A DNA stretch of 22,863 nt, taken from a virus. The stretch spans positions 1-22,863 of the IMG/VR virus record IMGVR_UViG_3300017783_000227. One strand, given 5' to 3'. Shown here piece after piece: positions 10,601-17,439 of this stretch; within the stretch, counting starts at the first letter, position 1; each line of letters begins with the position of its first letter. The notes beneath the pieces were generated by a model. It was not told the origin of the DNA and ran no database searches. It saw only the letters and a program-made list of their open reading frames with translations. Both the position numbers and the translations under genes were made by a program.

Positions 10601-10898
10601 TGCAGTTATTGGTATATTTAGTGATGTAAACAGAATGATAGAAGTAGCAAGTAATAATGAATATGGTATAGCTCCTGCATTAGGTGCAGGTAAGCCTTAT
10701 GATTCAACATATAAACAAAAAATGGGATTAGTTGGACCAAGTGGTAGTTTAGCAGCTAATTTATATGAAATAATGTTAGATACAGGTAGTGGTAATTATG
10801 ATTACACTACAGCCAGAGCAATACGAAGGTCTTTACCTTTGCAAAATATATGGTATTTAGATGGTATCTTTGATAGGTTTGAAAAAAGTATAAGATAA
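7635..10898 (+). CDS. Large internal virion / ejection protein (gp16-like position)
   Basis: This is the largest protein in the window (1087 residues). It has several hydrophobic stretches in an otherwise basic helical protein: about residues 112-135 (GAYFIGRLTGAILDPISLFA), about 172-190 (YIVPFGTLITTGLLSG) and about 943-962 (FFTGVIFLVGLGAMVDML). Such segments suit a protein that inserts into or crosses the inner membrane during DNA ejection, as proposed for T7 gp16. No N-terminal transglycosylase motif is visible, unlike T7 gp16. Gene order supports the role, but direct homology is not shown. It overlaps both neighbours by TAATG. Confidence 0.6.
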   Translation: MANVVYKGFHKNHVSRTVDNESSLDKFFSRPKMEGIQKGFVDENSVALSYTTFTERNRKNFTPDPEYNPFYDKSLAPFVNNMDYFQFSESANETKYLMTKLQEENDIIQANPGAYFIGRLTGAILDPISLFAFSAKAFRTTQGALNVKKVTGVMAAEELYKQTIDKTREQELTYIVPFGTLITTGLLSGISRLRNKEGGEAIAKYNRDMDRLDRKETEVASTKIVDQDDIDTRIFDPNKKVKPQSVGASASAESKGVSYNDDLWDEAFVKTYTGLEDTPITPMFRAIQSKLLSVRQIATDMMDTKLIQNKNLKGIETTRSIESNIARKNLYVVDNIRAVKDAYKQYLKRVYEENNLGTPNLKNRAKNFFKKNNIMSEVEFRKQVSKSLIASNFGQGRLLPEAVNVARTVRENFFTLIGREADAEELFSLYSKLIIAGLKKTRDGMRSRGETKVVQKNKEYSLQDIMKRIDDEQARLDTINATGPLRKDFLPRYWRRDLIRKDINQFKKDLLIAFKNKGIQMTSKELDEVADDILTSMPFNKLPKNPIGKDDTFDLEFAFQASGISKHLRNRVWNFDDEHLLARGYMEDDISLIMKQYFNSIMPDIEISKVFGDVAMMGIRGPGYKPGIAQLRIEWDNFINKTAPKKTKPELRKKLIGERDQDLRDIEALRDLLRGTRGLPSDPSAALPAAIRTLKNVQNMIFLQGALSAVPDMARLIMQNGLKNTFGQILDTGFSGMSRQVMKLSKREAEMAGEALDLLFAGRASIIGNVDDMVFGMNSIERATSSANSLYFTFINMMNVWNTGVKRGSAFIGSTKILQLSERYIKGTIGKRELAKLTKIGINRDMAKRIFEQYKEFGLGVKAKETGGMKINRIARSDTWADREAANAFSNALRQEIRTTIVTPDKADVPLWMNSQLGGVLSQFKKFGMAATQAILMRGLQERDQNFFTGVIFLVGLGAMVDMLRTRAFDRDYSKKKLGDKIASAIDRSAVIGIFSDVNRMIEVASNNEYGIAPALGAGKPYDSTYKQKMGLVGPSGSLAANLYEIMLDTGSGNYDYTTARAIRRSLPLQNIWYLDGIFDRFEKSIR

Positions 10899-13426
10899 TG
10901 GCATTACAAATAAGTGATACAACACCTAAAAATCAATATACAGCTACGTCTGGACAGACTACATTTGCTGTTAGTTTTGAATTTTTTGACGTAGCAGATT
11001 TAAAAGTTTTCAATGGTACGACACTCCTTACTTATGACAACTCACCTTCATCTGCATCACAATACAGCGTAATTGGTGCAGGTGTAACAGGTGGGGGATC
11101 TATAACACTAGGTGGCTCAGGTGCTACCCTGAATGATGTTATTACCATTATTAGAGATGTAGCTATTGCTAGAACTTCTGACTTTCCAGTATCTGGTAAT
11201 TTTCCAATACAAACTCTAAATACAGAATTAGACAAGATTGTTGCTATGATGCAACAGTTAGAAGAAAAGTTTTTAAGAACATTACAATATCCTGTAACTA
11301 GTACTACAACCTTCAATGCAGATTTACCTGGAGAGCTGATTGCAAACAAAGTCCTTGCTATTAATAGTTCTGGTGATGGATTTGATGCTACTCAAGAACT
11401 GGGTGTATTTAGAGGTAACTGGGCTGCAAGTACAAGTTATAACAAAAGAGATTTAATTAAAGACACATCCACAAATAATGTATTTATTGTATTAGAATCA
11501 CACACATCATCTGGTTCTCAGCCTCTTACTACAAATGCAAATAGTGCAAAATATGAATTAGTAGTAGACGCTGCAACAGCTACTACGTCAGCTACAAACG
11601 CTGCTAGTTCGGCATCTGCAGCATCTACTTCAGCAAGTAACGCAGCGGCATCAGCCACAACTGCTACAACTAAAGCAACTGAAGCTGCTACATCAGCAAC
11701 TAATGCAGCGACATCTGAAACTAATGCAGGAACATCTGCAACAACTGCTGGTACACAGGCTACAAATGCAAGTAACTCAGCGACAGCGGCTGCTTCGTCT
11801 GCAACAACTGCATCTACACAAGCCTCTACTGCAACTACAAAGGCTTCTGAAGCATCTACATCTGCTACAAATGCAGCAACTTCTGCCTCTACAGCTACAA
11901 CTCAAGCTACTAATTCTGCTAACTCAGCTACTGCTTCTGCTACTTCTGAAACTAATGCTGGTAATAGTGCGACTGCCGCAGCTACATCAGCAACTAATGC
12001 TAGTAATTCTGCGACAGCTGCCGCAAATAGTGCAAATGCTTCAGCCACAAGTCAAACTGCTGCTGCTTCAGCACAAACTGCTGCTGAATCTGCAAGAGAT
12101 AGTGCTTTAGCTTCTTTTGATAGTTTTGATGACAGATACTTAGGACCAAAGAGTTCAGATCCTACTGTAGATAATGACGGAAATGCTTTGGTTGCTGGTG
12201 CTTTATATTTTAATTCTAGCTCTGGAGCTATGAAAGTTTACACAGGAAGTGCATGGGTAGATGCTTATAGTTCAGGAACTACTTTCTTAACAAAGTCAAA
12301 CAATTTATCTGATTTACCAAATGCAGGAACTGCTAGAACTAATATGGGTGTAGCTATTGGATCTGATGTCCAGGCTCATAGTTCAGTATTAGATGCAACT
12401 ACTTCTTCTTATACTACAGCTTTAAATACAAAGTTAAGTGGTATTGAAACAGGAGCAACAGCAGACCAGACTGCTAGTGAGATAAGAACACTTGTAGAAA
12501 GTGCCAGTGATAGCAACGTGTTTACTGATGCTGACCATACAAAATTAAATGCTATAGAAGCAAGTGCAACTGCCGATCAAACAGGTGCAGAGATCAAAAG
12601 TGCATACGAAGGTGAATCTAATACTAATGCTTTTACTGATGCAGAAAAAACAAAATTATCTGGTATAGAATCTTCTGCTACAGCAGATCAAACTCAATCA
12701 GAAGTAACTGCTTTAGTAGAGTCAGCTGCTCTAGATATGGGTAGTAACGATATTACAACTACAGGTAAAATTAAGTTTGCAAATATGTATGCACAACTTA
12801 GTGATTTACCTAGTGCTACTACTTATCATGGTATGTTTGCACACGTTCATGCAACAGGTAAAGGTTACTATGCTCATGGTGGTGCATGGATTGAACTAGC
12901 AAATAACAGTCAATTAGGTGCATATCAAACAACATCTGGTTTAAATGGTGCGGTTGATACACATTTAAATCAATCAACTGCAGCAACTGGTGAAGTTCTT
13001 AGCTGGAATGGTAGTGATTATGATTGGATTAGTAATGCAGGTTTTTCAAATTCAGATTTCGATAATAGATTAGCAACCAAAACAACAGCAAACTTAACAG
13101 AAGGTTCTAATCTTTATTATACTGATGAAAGAGTAGACGATAGAGTATCTAGCTTAATAGTAGCAGGAAACAATATTACTACTGCTTACAATGATACTGC
13201 AGGAACTCTTACTATTAACTCAGCAGGAAGTGGCAACACATCAAGTCCTGAAATTTATGGGTTTGTAGTAGATCAAGCTACAGGTAGTTTATCAGTAACT
13301 ACAACAAATGGTGGACAAGATAATATTAGTTCATCAACGTATGCAACATTTGATGATGTTGTGTATGCATCAACAGGTTTTACTTGGTCTGTAACAGCAT
13401 CAGGTGAATTAAGAGCAACAATATAA
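10898..13426 (+). CDS. Tail fibre protein with T7-type N-terminal attachment domain
   Basis: The 842-residue protein starts with the T7 tail-fibre N-terminal domain (about residues 1-130: a Tyr/Thr-rich start, FEFFDVADLKV, GGSITL, IIRDVAIARTSDF, then LNTELDKIVAMMQQLEEK), which fixes the fibre to the tail. A small W-x-x-x-T-x-Y module follows (about residues 172-220, GNWAASTSYNKRDL). Then comes a long Ala/Ser/Thr stalk (about 225-405), three copies of a 37-residue repeat containing ATADQT (about 512-611), and beta-rich C-terminal modules. It probably forms a trimer that contacts the host. It is the last gene coupled by TAATG to the ejection cassette. Confidence 0.85.
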   Translation: MALQISDTTPKNQYTATSGQTTFAVSFEFFDVADLKVFNGTTLLTYDNSPSSASQYSVIGAGVTGGGSITLGGSGATLNDVITIIRDVAIARTSDFPVSGNFPIQTLNTELDKIVAMMQQLEEKFLRTLQYPVTSTTTFNADLPGELIANKVLAINSSGDGFDATQELGVFRGNWAASTSYNKRDLIKDTSTNNVFIVLESHTSSGSQPLTTNANSAKYELVVDAATATTSATNAASSASAASTSASNAAASATTATTKATEAATSATNAATSETNAGTSATTAGTQATNASNSATAAASSATTASTQASTATTKASEASTSATNAATSASTATTQATNSANSATASATSETNAGNSATAAATSATNASNSATAAANSANASATSQTAAASAQTAAESARDSALASFDSFDDRYLGPKSSDPTVDNDGNALVAGALYFNSSSGAMKVYTGSAWVDAYSSGTTFLTKSNNLSDLPNAGTARTNMGVAIGSDVQAHSSVLDATTSSYTTALNTKLSGIETGATADQTASEIRTLVESASDSNVFTDADHTKLNAIEASATADQTGAEIKSAYEGESNTNAFTDAEKTKLSGIESSATADQTQSEVTALVESAALDMGSNDITTTGKIKFANMYAQLSDLPSATTYHGMFAHVHATGKGYYAHGGAWIELANNSQLGAYQTTSGLNGAVDTHLNQSTAATGEVLSWNGSDYDWISNAGFSNSDFDNRLATKTTANLTEGSNLYYTDERVDDRVSSLIVAGNNITTAYNDTAGTLTINSAGSGNTSSPEIYGFVVDQATGSLSVTTTNGGQDNISSSTYATFDDVVYASTGFTWSVTASGELRATI
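11570..12108 (+). repeat. Ala/Ser/Thr low-complexity stalk region in the fibre gene
   Basis: About 180 residues consist almost only of Ala, Ser, Thr and Asn, in short heptad-like units such as ATSATNAATS and ETNAGTSATT. The DNA is correspondingly repetitive but imperfect, with synonymous drift between units. This resembles stalk regions of lambda Stf-type side fibres, which form elongated trimeric coiled coils. Unit number is likely to vary between related phages. Confidence 0.7.
12431..12730 (+). repeat. 111-nt (37-residue) tandem repeats in the fibre
   Basis: Three units start at 12431, 12542 and 12653, exactly 111 nt apart. Each opens with KL(S/N)(G/A)IE followed by ATADQT; the first two units end with FTDAD/EKT and the third stops after about 26 residues. 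Similar ATADQT units are common in tail fibres of unrelated phages. The nucleotide sequences have diverged, so this is an old duplication or one shuffled in as a block. Confidence 0.8.
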
Positions 13427-13439
13427 TGGAGAATAAAAT

Positions 13440-14381
13440 ATGGCTACAATAGACTTAGGCAAAATATCTTTTGTCAACAAAGGCACTTGGTCTAGTTCTA
13501 CTGCCTATACTGAAAGAGATGTCGTTCAGTATACCGACAATGGTATACTTTCGTCTTATGTAGCAGTAGCAAATTCCACAAACCAAGTACCCTCAACAAG
13601 TGGAACAGTTAATAGTTCTAATTGGAACTTTTTAGCAAAAGGTGGAGCATCAGGTGATTCATTTGGATTATCTAATAATCAAATCCCATTGAAAGATAAT
13701 AGTGGTAATCTAGGTGGATTATCAATTGGTACTGCAGGTCAAGTATTGAAAGTAAACAGTAATGCAAATGGTTATGAGTTTGGTGCTGCAGGTGGTAGTA
13801 GTGATATAGTTGAGATAGGTTCAGCAACTGTATCTGGTCAATCATCTGGTAGTGTAACCGATATTGATATACAGCCTACATATAATAGCAGTTTATATTA
13901 TATGTATAAGGTTGTTGGTTGGATAGATACTCATTCTGCAGATGCTTTAAGATGTAGACTTCTAGATACTAGTGGAAATCCTGTAACAACTAGTAGCTAT
14001 AAGTTTATAAAGCACTGGGCAAAACAAACCACAGTAAGTGGTGGAGGTAGCGTAGGTGGTCAGAAACAAGGAAACGGAGGAGGTGATAATAAGTGGGATC
14101 TTAGTGTATTTGCACCTACTTTTTTCCAAGGTTATGCTTTATCAAACTTTGTTTATTACCACACTCCTCAAGGTTGGGGTAGTGGTTGGAGTAACAATGG
14201 TTACAAAAGTATGTGGGGATGGCATACTGTACAAGGTTCAGGTAATGATATGCCAACACCACAAGCATTTAATGGTAGATTTGATGGTAGTGCAGCCCAA
14301 CATAACGGACTCAGATTTTCTTTTCTCTATGCAGGATCAGTTAAAGATGCAGTAATTAAATATTATGGGTTCAAGAAATAA
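13440..14381 (+). CDS. Second tail fibre / tip protein, candidate receptor-binding protein
   Basis: The 313-residue protein begins with a W-x-x-x-T-x-Y module (GTWSSSTAYTERDVV, about residues 15-30), like the one in the preceding fibre. A Gly/Ser/Asn-rich region (about 65-125) and a beta-rich, aromatic, Gly-rich C-terminal domain follow (QGWGSGWSNNGY, SMWGWHTV), ending YYGFKK. Such Trp/Gly-rich tips after a T7-type fibre typically bind the host surface. GGAG lies 9 nt before its ATG. It is separated from the fibre stop by 13 nt rather than overlapping, so it may be an independently exchanged unit. The exact target is unknown. Confidence 0.65.
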   Translation: MATIDLGKISFVNKGTWSSSTAYTERDVVQYTDNGILSSYVAVANSTNQVPSTSGTVNSSNWNFLAKGGASGDSFGLSNNQIPLKDNSGNLGGLSIGTAGQVLKVNSNANGYEFGAAGGSSDIVEIGSATVSGQSSGSVTDIDIQPTYNSSLYYMYKVVGWIDTHSADALRCRLLDTSGNPVTTSSYKFIKHWAKQTTVSGGGSVGGQKQGNGGGDNKWDLSVFAPTFFQGYALSNFVYYHTPQGWGSGWSNNGYKSMWGWHTVQGSGNDMPTPQAFNGRFDGSAAQHNGLRFSFLYAGSVKDAVIKYYGFKK

Positions 14382-14390
14382 GGAGTAAAT

Positions 14391-14615
14391 ATGTCAAAAA
14401 AAATATTAGTAAATAATGTTCTAAGAGATGCTACTGATGAAGAATTAACTCTGGCGGAAGCAGATAAAATACAAGCAGAAGAAGAAAAAGCTGCATATGA
14501 TGCAGCTGTATCTGCAGAAAATTCTGCATTAGCAAGTGGTAATACTAAGTTATTAGACTTAGGTTTAACACAAGAAGAAATCACTGCTCTTACAGGTTAT
14601 GCACCTTCTGAATAA
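14391..14615 (+). CDS. Small acidic protein after the fibre genes
   Basis: This 74-residue protein has an N-terminal VNNVLRDATDEEL element, a central Ala/Glu-rich helix and a C-terminus LGLTQEEITALTG that resembles a helix-turn-helix-like end found in many small proteins located after tail fibre genes. Some of those assist fibre assembly, but no evidence for this is seen here. AAGGAG lies just upstream of the ATG. The stop TAA overlaps the ATG of a 12-codon ORF (TAATG). Confidence 0.55.
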   Translation: MSKKILVNNVLRDATDEELTLAEADKIQAEEEKAAYDAAVSAENSALASGNTKLLDLGLTQEEITALTGYAPSE

Positions 14616-14653
14616 TGTGTGAATTTTGTAATGGCGAATGTGTTTGTAGGTAA
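14615..14653 (+). CDS. 12-residue four-cysteine micro-ORF, coupled at both ends
   Basis: The frame reads MCEFCNGECVCR then TAA. Its ATG shares the A of the preceding TAA, and its own TAA shares its last A with the ATG of the following gene, so it fills the gap between two genes exactly, with no untranslated base. The cysteines are arranged C-x2-C-x3-C-x-C, which could bind one zinc or other metal ion. No Shine-Dalgarno is present, so translation would rely on re-initiation. The coupling on both sides is the argument that it is translated. No function is assigned. Confidence 0.45.
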   Translation: MCEFCNGECVCR

Positions 14654-15018
14654 TGCCTAGTCTTTCAGATAAAACTGAAATAGGCTTACCTCTCAAAAAT
14701 CTATTAGGATTATTAGGTGTTACTGCAACTGCAGTATGGGCATATTTTGGTGTCATTGAAAGACTTAATAATATAGAAACTAGAGCTACTCTATTTGAAG
14801 CTGATCTGGTAAAAAATGCAGATCAAACTCCTATAGATCAGGAACAGTTTATGCTTTTAGAATTTGTATCAGAACAAGTAGAAGGTATGTCTGAAGATCT
14901 AGAAAACATGGCACATAATAAGGTTAATATTATGAGATTACAAACTGATGTAGAGAAAGCCCTGGAAGATATAGAAGAACTAAAAGATAAAGTAAGAGCA
15001 AACGGATATGATAACTAA
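14653..15018 (+). CDS. Membrane-anchored coiled-coil protein of the lysis cluster
   Basis: The 121-residue protein has one hydrophobic segment (about residues 13-34, LPLKNLLGLLGVTATAVWAYFGV) followed by a long acidic helical region with heptads (about 35-117). One N-terminal membrane anchor plus a periplasmic coil is the layout of an inner-membrane spanin (Rz-like). It is also compatible with a holin-associated protein. It lies in a run of small membrane and secreted proteins before the lysozyme, and overlaps the next gene, which has a signal-like N-terminus, by 11 bp. The spanin role is inference only. Confidence 0.55.
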   Translation: MPSLSDKTEIGLPLKNLLGLLGVTATAVWAYFGVIERLNNIETRATLFEADLVKNADQTPIDQEQFMLLEFVSEQVEGMSEDLENMAHNKVNIMRLQTDVEKALEDIEELKDKVRANGYDN

Positions 15019-15226
15019 AGTAATTATAGCATTATTATTGTTTTCACAAGGCACTATGATTGAACACACTGTAACAGATGGTATTAAAGATTGCCTTGAA
15101 AAGAAAAGAATCATTGAACGCAATATGCAATCAGATACTGCAAGAGTATCATGTGCTAAAGTTGAAGCACAAATAGAAACTATAGAAGGTGTTGAATTTA
15201 TAAGATCAATGAGTAAAGTAAAGTAA
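15008..15226 (+). CDS. Small exported protein with a cysteine pair
   Basis: The 72-residue product starts with a signal or anchor-like segment (MITKVIIALLLFSQGT) and then has a charged helical body with only two cysteines, C29 and C49, in the pattern DCL-x18-C. If exported, these could form a disulfide. No lipobox is visible, so it is not a typical lipoprotein o-spanin. It overlaps the 121-residue gene before it by 11 bp and the next gene by TAATG. A later gene in the same cluster (15688-15894) has a similar layout. Confidence 0.5.
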   Translation: MITKVIIALLLFSQGTMIEHTVTDGIKDCLEKKRIIERNMQSDTARVSCAKVEAQIETIEGVEFIRSMSKVK

Positions 15227-15525
15227 TGGCTACACTACAAGAAGTACAAAAAGAACTTAGATCTCTTAAGAAAGAAGTAAGAGAACTAAGAACACATAAC
15301 AAGTTTTTATTAGATAGACTTGATTTAGCACATGAAAAAAATGCTAAATTAAGAGAAGAAAAAAACAACATGACTGTAGATGATGTTGTGTTAATGCAGA
15401 AATCTAAAGCTGAATATGCTGCATCTCTAGAAAAATCAATTAGTGAACAATTATCTATGCAAGAAAAAGTACATTTAAATTCATCAGGATTACCCAATGG
15501 TAACACAGTCAGAGAGAATAAATAG
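15226..15525 (+). CDS. Coiled-coil protein of unknown function
   Basis: This 99-residue protein has a strongly basic and acidic heptad region (about residues 1-50, VQKELRSLKKEVRELRTHNKF...LREEKNN), then a less charged C-terminal half. There is no signal peptide, membrane segment or cysteine. It could be cytoplasmic and self-associating. It overlaps the next gene by 29 bp in another frame. Its place in the lysis cluster is the only hint of a role. Confidence 0.5.
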   Translation: MATLQEVQKELRSLKKEVRELRTHNKFLLDRLDLAHEKNAKLREEKNNMTVDDVVLMQKSKAEYAASLEKSISEQLSMQEKVHLNSSGLPNGNTVRENK

Positions 15526-15691
15526 ATTAGATAAAGATATCCTATTAATCAAAAAGGATATCGAAGTTATTAAAAATAATCATCTTAAACATATTGAATC
15601 TGATGTATCTATGATTAAGAAAGTCATGTGGTCTGTTGGTTTCCTAGTATTTTCTAACTTACTAGCTATTATAATGACACAAATAAAGTGA
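15497..15691 (+). CDS. Short coiled-coil plus C-terminal membrane segment (XhlA-like layout)
   Basis: The 64-residue protein has a helical coil (about residues 7-42, INRLDKDILLIKKDIEVIKNN) followed by a C-terminal membrane segment (about 43-61, VMWSVGFLVFSNLLAIIMT). Bacillus XhlA and related holin-associated proteins have this order, and they assist lysis. Similarity is in layout only. Its TGA stop overlaps the GTG start of the next gene (GTGA). Confidence 0.5.
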   Translation: MVTQSERINRLDKDILLIKKDIEVIKNNHLKHIESDVSMIKKVMWSVGFLVFSNLLAIIMTQIK

Positions 15692-15894
15692 AGTTTTATT
15701 TAATTATTTTATTCTGTGTTCAATCATTAACATCCCCTTTAGAAGAAAGTTGTGTAGCAGAACCGCTATATGAACCATTTAATAGTATACCAGATTGTCT
15801 TGCATATGTGGATAACTTTAGATACAGTTTAAGAAATAACGAGGATTTGTATGTAACAGGTTTCTGTACACAAAAGGATTATGACACAATATAA
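15688..15894 (+). CDS. Small exported cysteine protein
   Basis: The 68-residue product starts at GTG 15688, overlapping the preceding stop. It opens with a signal-like segment (MKFYLIILFCVQSL). The mature part has cysteines C22, C37 and C60, with a DCL-x21-C pattern recalling the 72-residue protein at 15008-15226. It probably reaches the periplasm and may carry a disulfide. The hydrophobic stretch ends in LFC, which is a poor lipobox. It overlaps the lysozyme start by 14 bp, so a lysis role such as an outer spanin component is possible but unproven. Confidence 0.45.
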   Translation: MKFYLIILFCVQSLTSPLEESCVAEPLYEPFNSIPDCLAYVDNFRYSLRNNEDLYVTGFCTQKDYDTI

Positions 15895-16306
15895 TAATTT
15901 AAAAGAGAGGATTAAAGAGCATGAAGGATATTGCGAAACTGTTTATAAAGATACACTGGGATTTGAAACTGGTGGCTATGGACATAAGATCATACCTGGT
16001 GAGGATATACCGACAGACAGAGATGGATGGGAAAATTTATTTGAGAAAGATTTTCAAAATGCAGTTGATGGTGCTTCGAGGATTCTTGATGGTTATGATA
16101 TTAATAACACAGCTCGTGAAGTTATTATCGAAATGGTTTTTCAAATGGGTGAAGGTGGTGTATCTAAATTCAAAGGTGCTTTATCTAATCTTAAAGAACA
16201 AAGGTATTCAGAATGTGCCACAGAAATGTTAGACTCAAGATGGGCAAATCAAACACCGAACAGGGCAAAAGCTCTAGCCTCAGTAATGGAAGAGATCAAT
16301 GCTTAA
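15881..16306 (+). CDS. Endolysin, T4-type lysozyme (GH24)
   Basis: This 141-residue muramidase should cleave the glycan strands of the host cell wall. The catalytic triad of T4 lysozyme (E11, D20, T26) is matched with identical spacing by E15, D24 and T30 in KEHEG-x7-DTLGFETGGYGHKI, followed by the G-x-G-H of the family. The C-terminal helical lobe contains the expected MVFQMGEGGVSKFK and a typical SRWANQTPNRA end. It has no signal peptide, so release requires a holin; the next gene, overlapping by 8 bp, supplies a candidate. It is somewhat shorter than T4 lysozyme (164 residues). Confidence 0.93.
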   Translation: MTQYNNLKERIKEHEGYCETVYKDTLGFETGGYGHKIIPGEDIPTDRDGWENLFEKDFQNAVDGASRILDGYDINNTAREVIIEMVFQMGEGGVSKFKGALSNLKEQRYSECATEMLDSRWANQTPNRAKALASVMEEINA

Positions 16307-16682
16307 TTTACTCGGACCTGTCGCTGGAGCAGTCTTTAAAACAATTGATAAAGTTGTCGATAATAAGGGAGAGGCTGACAAACTTAAAGCTAAAGTACAA
16401 GAAAAGATTATTGCAGGAGAACTAGCACACTTAGAAGGTGCTGCTAAAATTATACAAACAGAAGCACAAGGAGGATTCTTACAAAGAAACTGGCGACCAA
16501 TAATGATGTTGGTCTTTGCTGGTTTAATGGTAGCTCATTGGTTTGGATTTACTGCACCCAACATACCTGAATCTGTACAGAACTCTCTATTGAATATTAT
16601 TTTAGTGGGAATCGGAGGGTACACTGTTGGAAGATCAGCCGAAAAAGTTGCAGACAGATTTAAAGATAGTAAAAAGGGGTAG
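16299..16682 (+). CDS. Holin-like membrane protein (Holin_3TM-type)
   Basis: The 127-residue protein has an N-terminal LLGPVAGAVFKTIDKVV segment, a charged helical middle, and a WRPIMMLVFAGLMVAHWFGF membrane segment (about residues 64-85). A second membrane segment follows (about 95-117, LLNIILVGIGGYTVGRSAEKV). The R-x-W-R-P element before a membrane helix and the G-Y-x-x-G-R-S-x-E-K end are typical of the 3TM holin superfamily found beside phage endolysins. It should form pores that release the lysozyme. GGAAGAG lies before the ATG. The last 56 bp overlap the phosphoesterase gene. Confidence 0.75.
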   Translation: MLNLLGPVAGAVFKTIDKVVDNKGEADKLKAKVQEKIIAGELAHLEGAAKIIQTEAQGGFLQRNWRPIMMLVFAGLMVAHWFGFTAPNIPESVQNSLLNIILVGIGGYTVGRSAEKVADRFKDSKKG

Positions 16683-17439
16683 GGGTAGACCTAGGAAGGA
16701 TGAAATTACCCCTTCTACGGCTCTTAAAAGAGAAAAAAACGCTAGAATTCTTGTTATCTCTGACCTTCATGTTCCTTATCATCACAGTGATAGTTATAGG
16801 TTCTTGGAGTCTTTGGCTGCTAAGTATAATCCTACGAATGTTATTCATATCGGAGACGAAATGGATTGGCACTCAATTAATGTTTCTCACATAATCAATC
16901 CAGATCTACCTAGTCCTGCTGATGAACTAGAAATCGGTAGATATCATATGAAGAAACTAGAGTCTATGTTTCCTGTAATGACTATACTAGAATCTAATCA
17001 TGGATCTATGATACTTAGACGTGCTATGGCAAAAGGTATGTCTAAGTTCTTTCTCAAAGACTATAATGAAATACTAGATGTAGGTCATGGTTGGGTATGG
17101 AAAGAATCTCATTGGGAAGATACTGATATGGGTAGAGTTTACTTTGCACATCAAGTATCTAAGAATATTGTAAAGGCAGTACAGATGATGTCTGCTTCAG
17201 TTGTCCAGGGGCACTATCATACCCAGTCAAATATAGAGTATGTAGGTAACGACTTTCATCTTAACTGGGGTATGTCTGTAGGTTGCCTTGTAGATAAAAA
17301 ATCTATGGCTATGGCTTACATGAAAGTAAACATGGCTAAACCAATCTTATCTTGTGGTATTATTACTAATGGTGTACCATCTATAGTTCCAATGTTATTG
17401 AGGAAAGATGGTTCATGGGATGGCAAAGTATACATCTAA
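16627..17439 (+). CDS. Calcineurin-like metallophosphoesterase with AT-hook-like N-terminus
   Basis: The 270-residue protein shows all metal-binding motifs of the family in order: D46-x-H48 (SDLHVPYHH), G76-D77 (HIGDEMDWH), N124-H125 (ESNHGS), H175 (FAHQ) and G-H196-x-H198 (QGHYH). It should hydrolyse phosphoesters with two metal ions; the substrate may be nucleic acid or nucleotide. Residues 16-24 (KRGRGRPRK) match an AT-hook core. Start is TTG at 16627, preceded at 7 nt by GGAGG (16615-16619), inside the holin gene; a second TTG at 16648 is less well placed. No ATG occurs before the AT-hook. Confidence 0.88.
   Translation: MEDQPKKLQTDLKIVKRGRGRPRKDEITPSTALKREKNARILVISDLHVPYHHSDSYRFLESLAAKYNPTNVIHIGDEMDWHSINVSHIINPDLPSPADELEIGRYHMKKLESMFPVMTILESNHGSMILRRAMAKGMSKFFLKDYNEILDVGHGWVWKESHWEDTDMGRVYFAHQVSKNIVKAVQMMSASVVQGHYHTQSNIEYVGNDFHLNWGMSVGCLVDKKSMAMAYMKVNMAKPILSCGIITNGVPSIVPMLLRKDGSWDGKVYI

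Noticed and set aside
11703-12110. 135-residue Leu/Gln-rich ORF inside the fibre gene
   Set aside because: It is the out-of-frame reading of the Ala/Ser/Thr repeat, which automatically yields Gln and Leu codons.
12431-12730. Regular repeats resembling an array such as CRISPR
   Set aside because: The repeats are in-frame protein repeats of 111 nt with no unique spacers and imperfect DNA identity.
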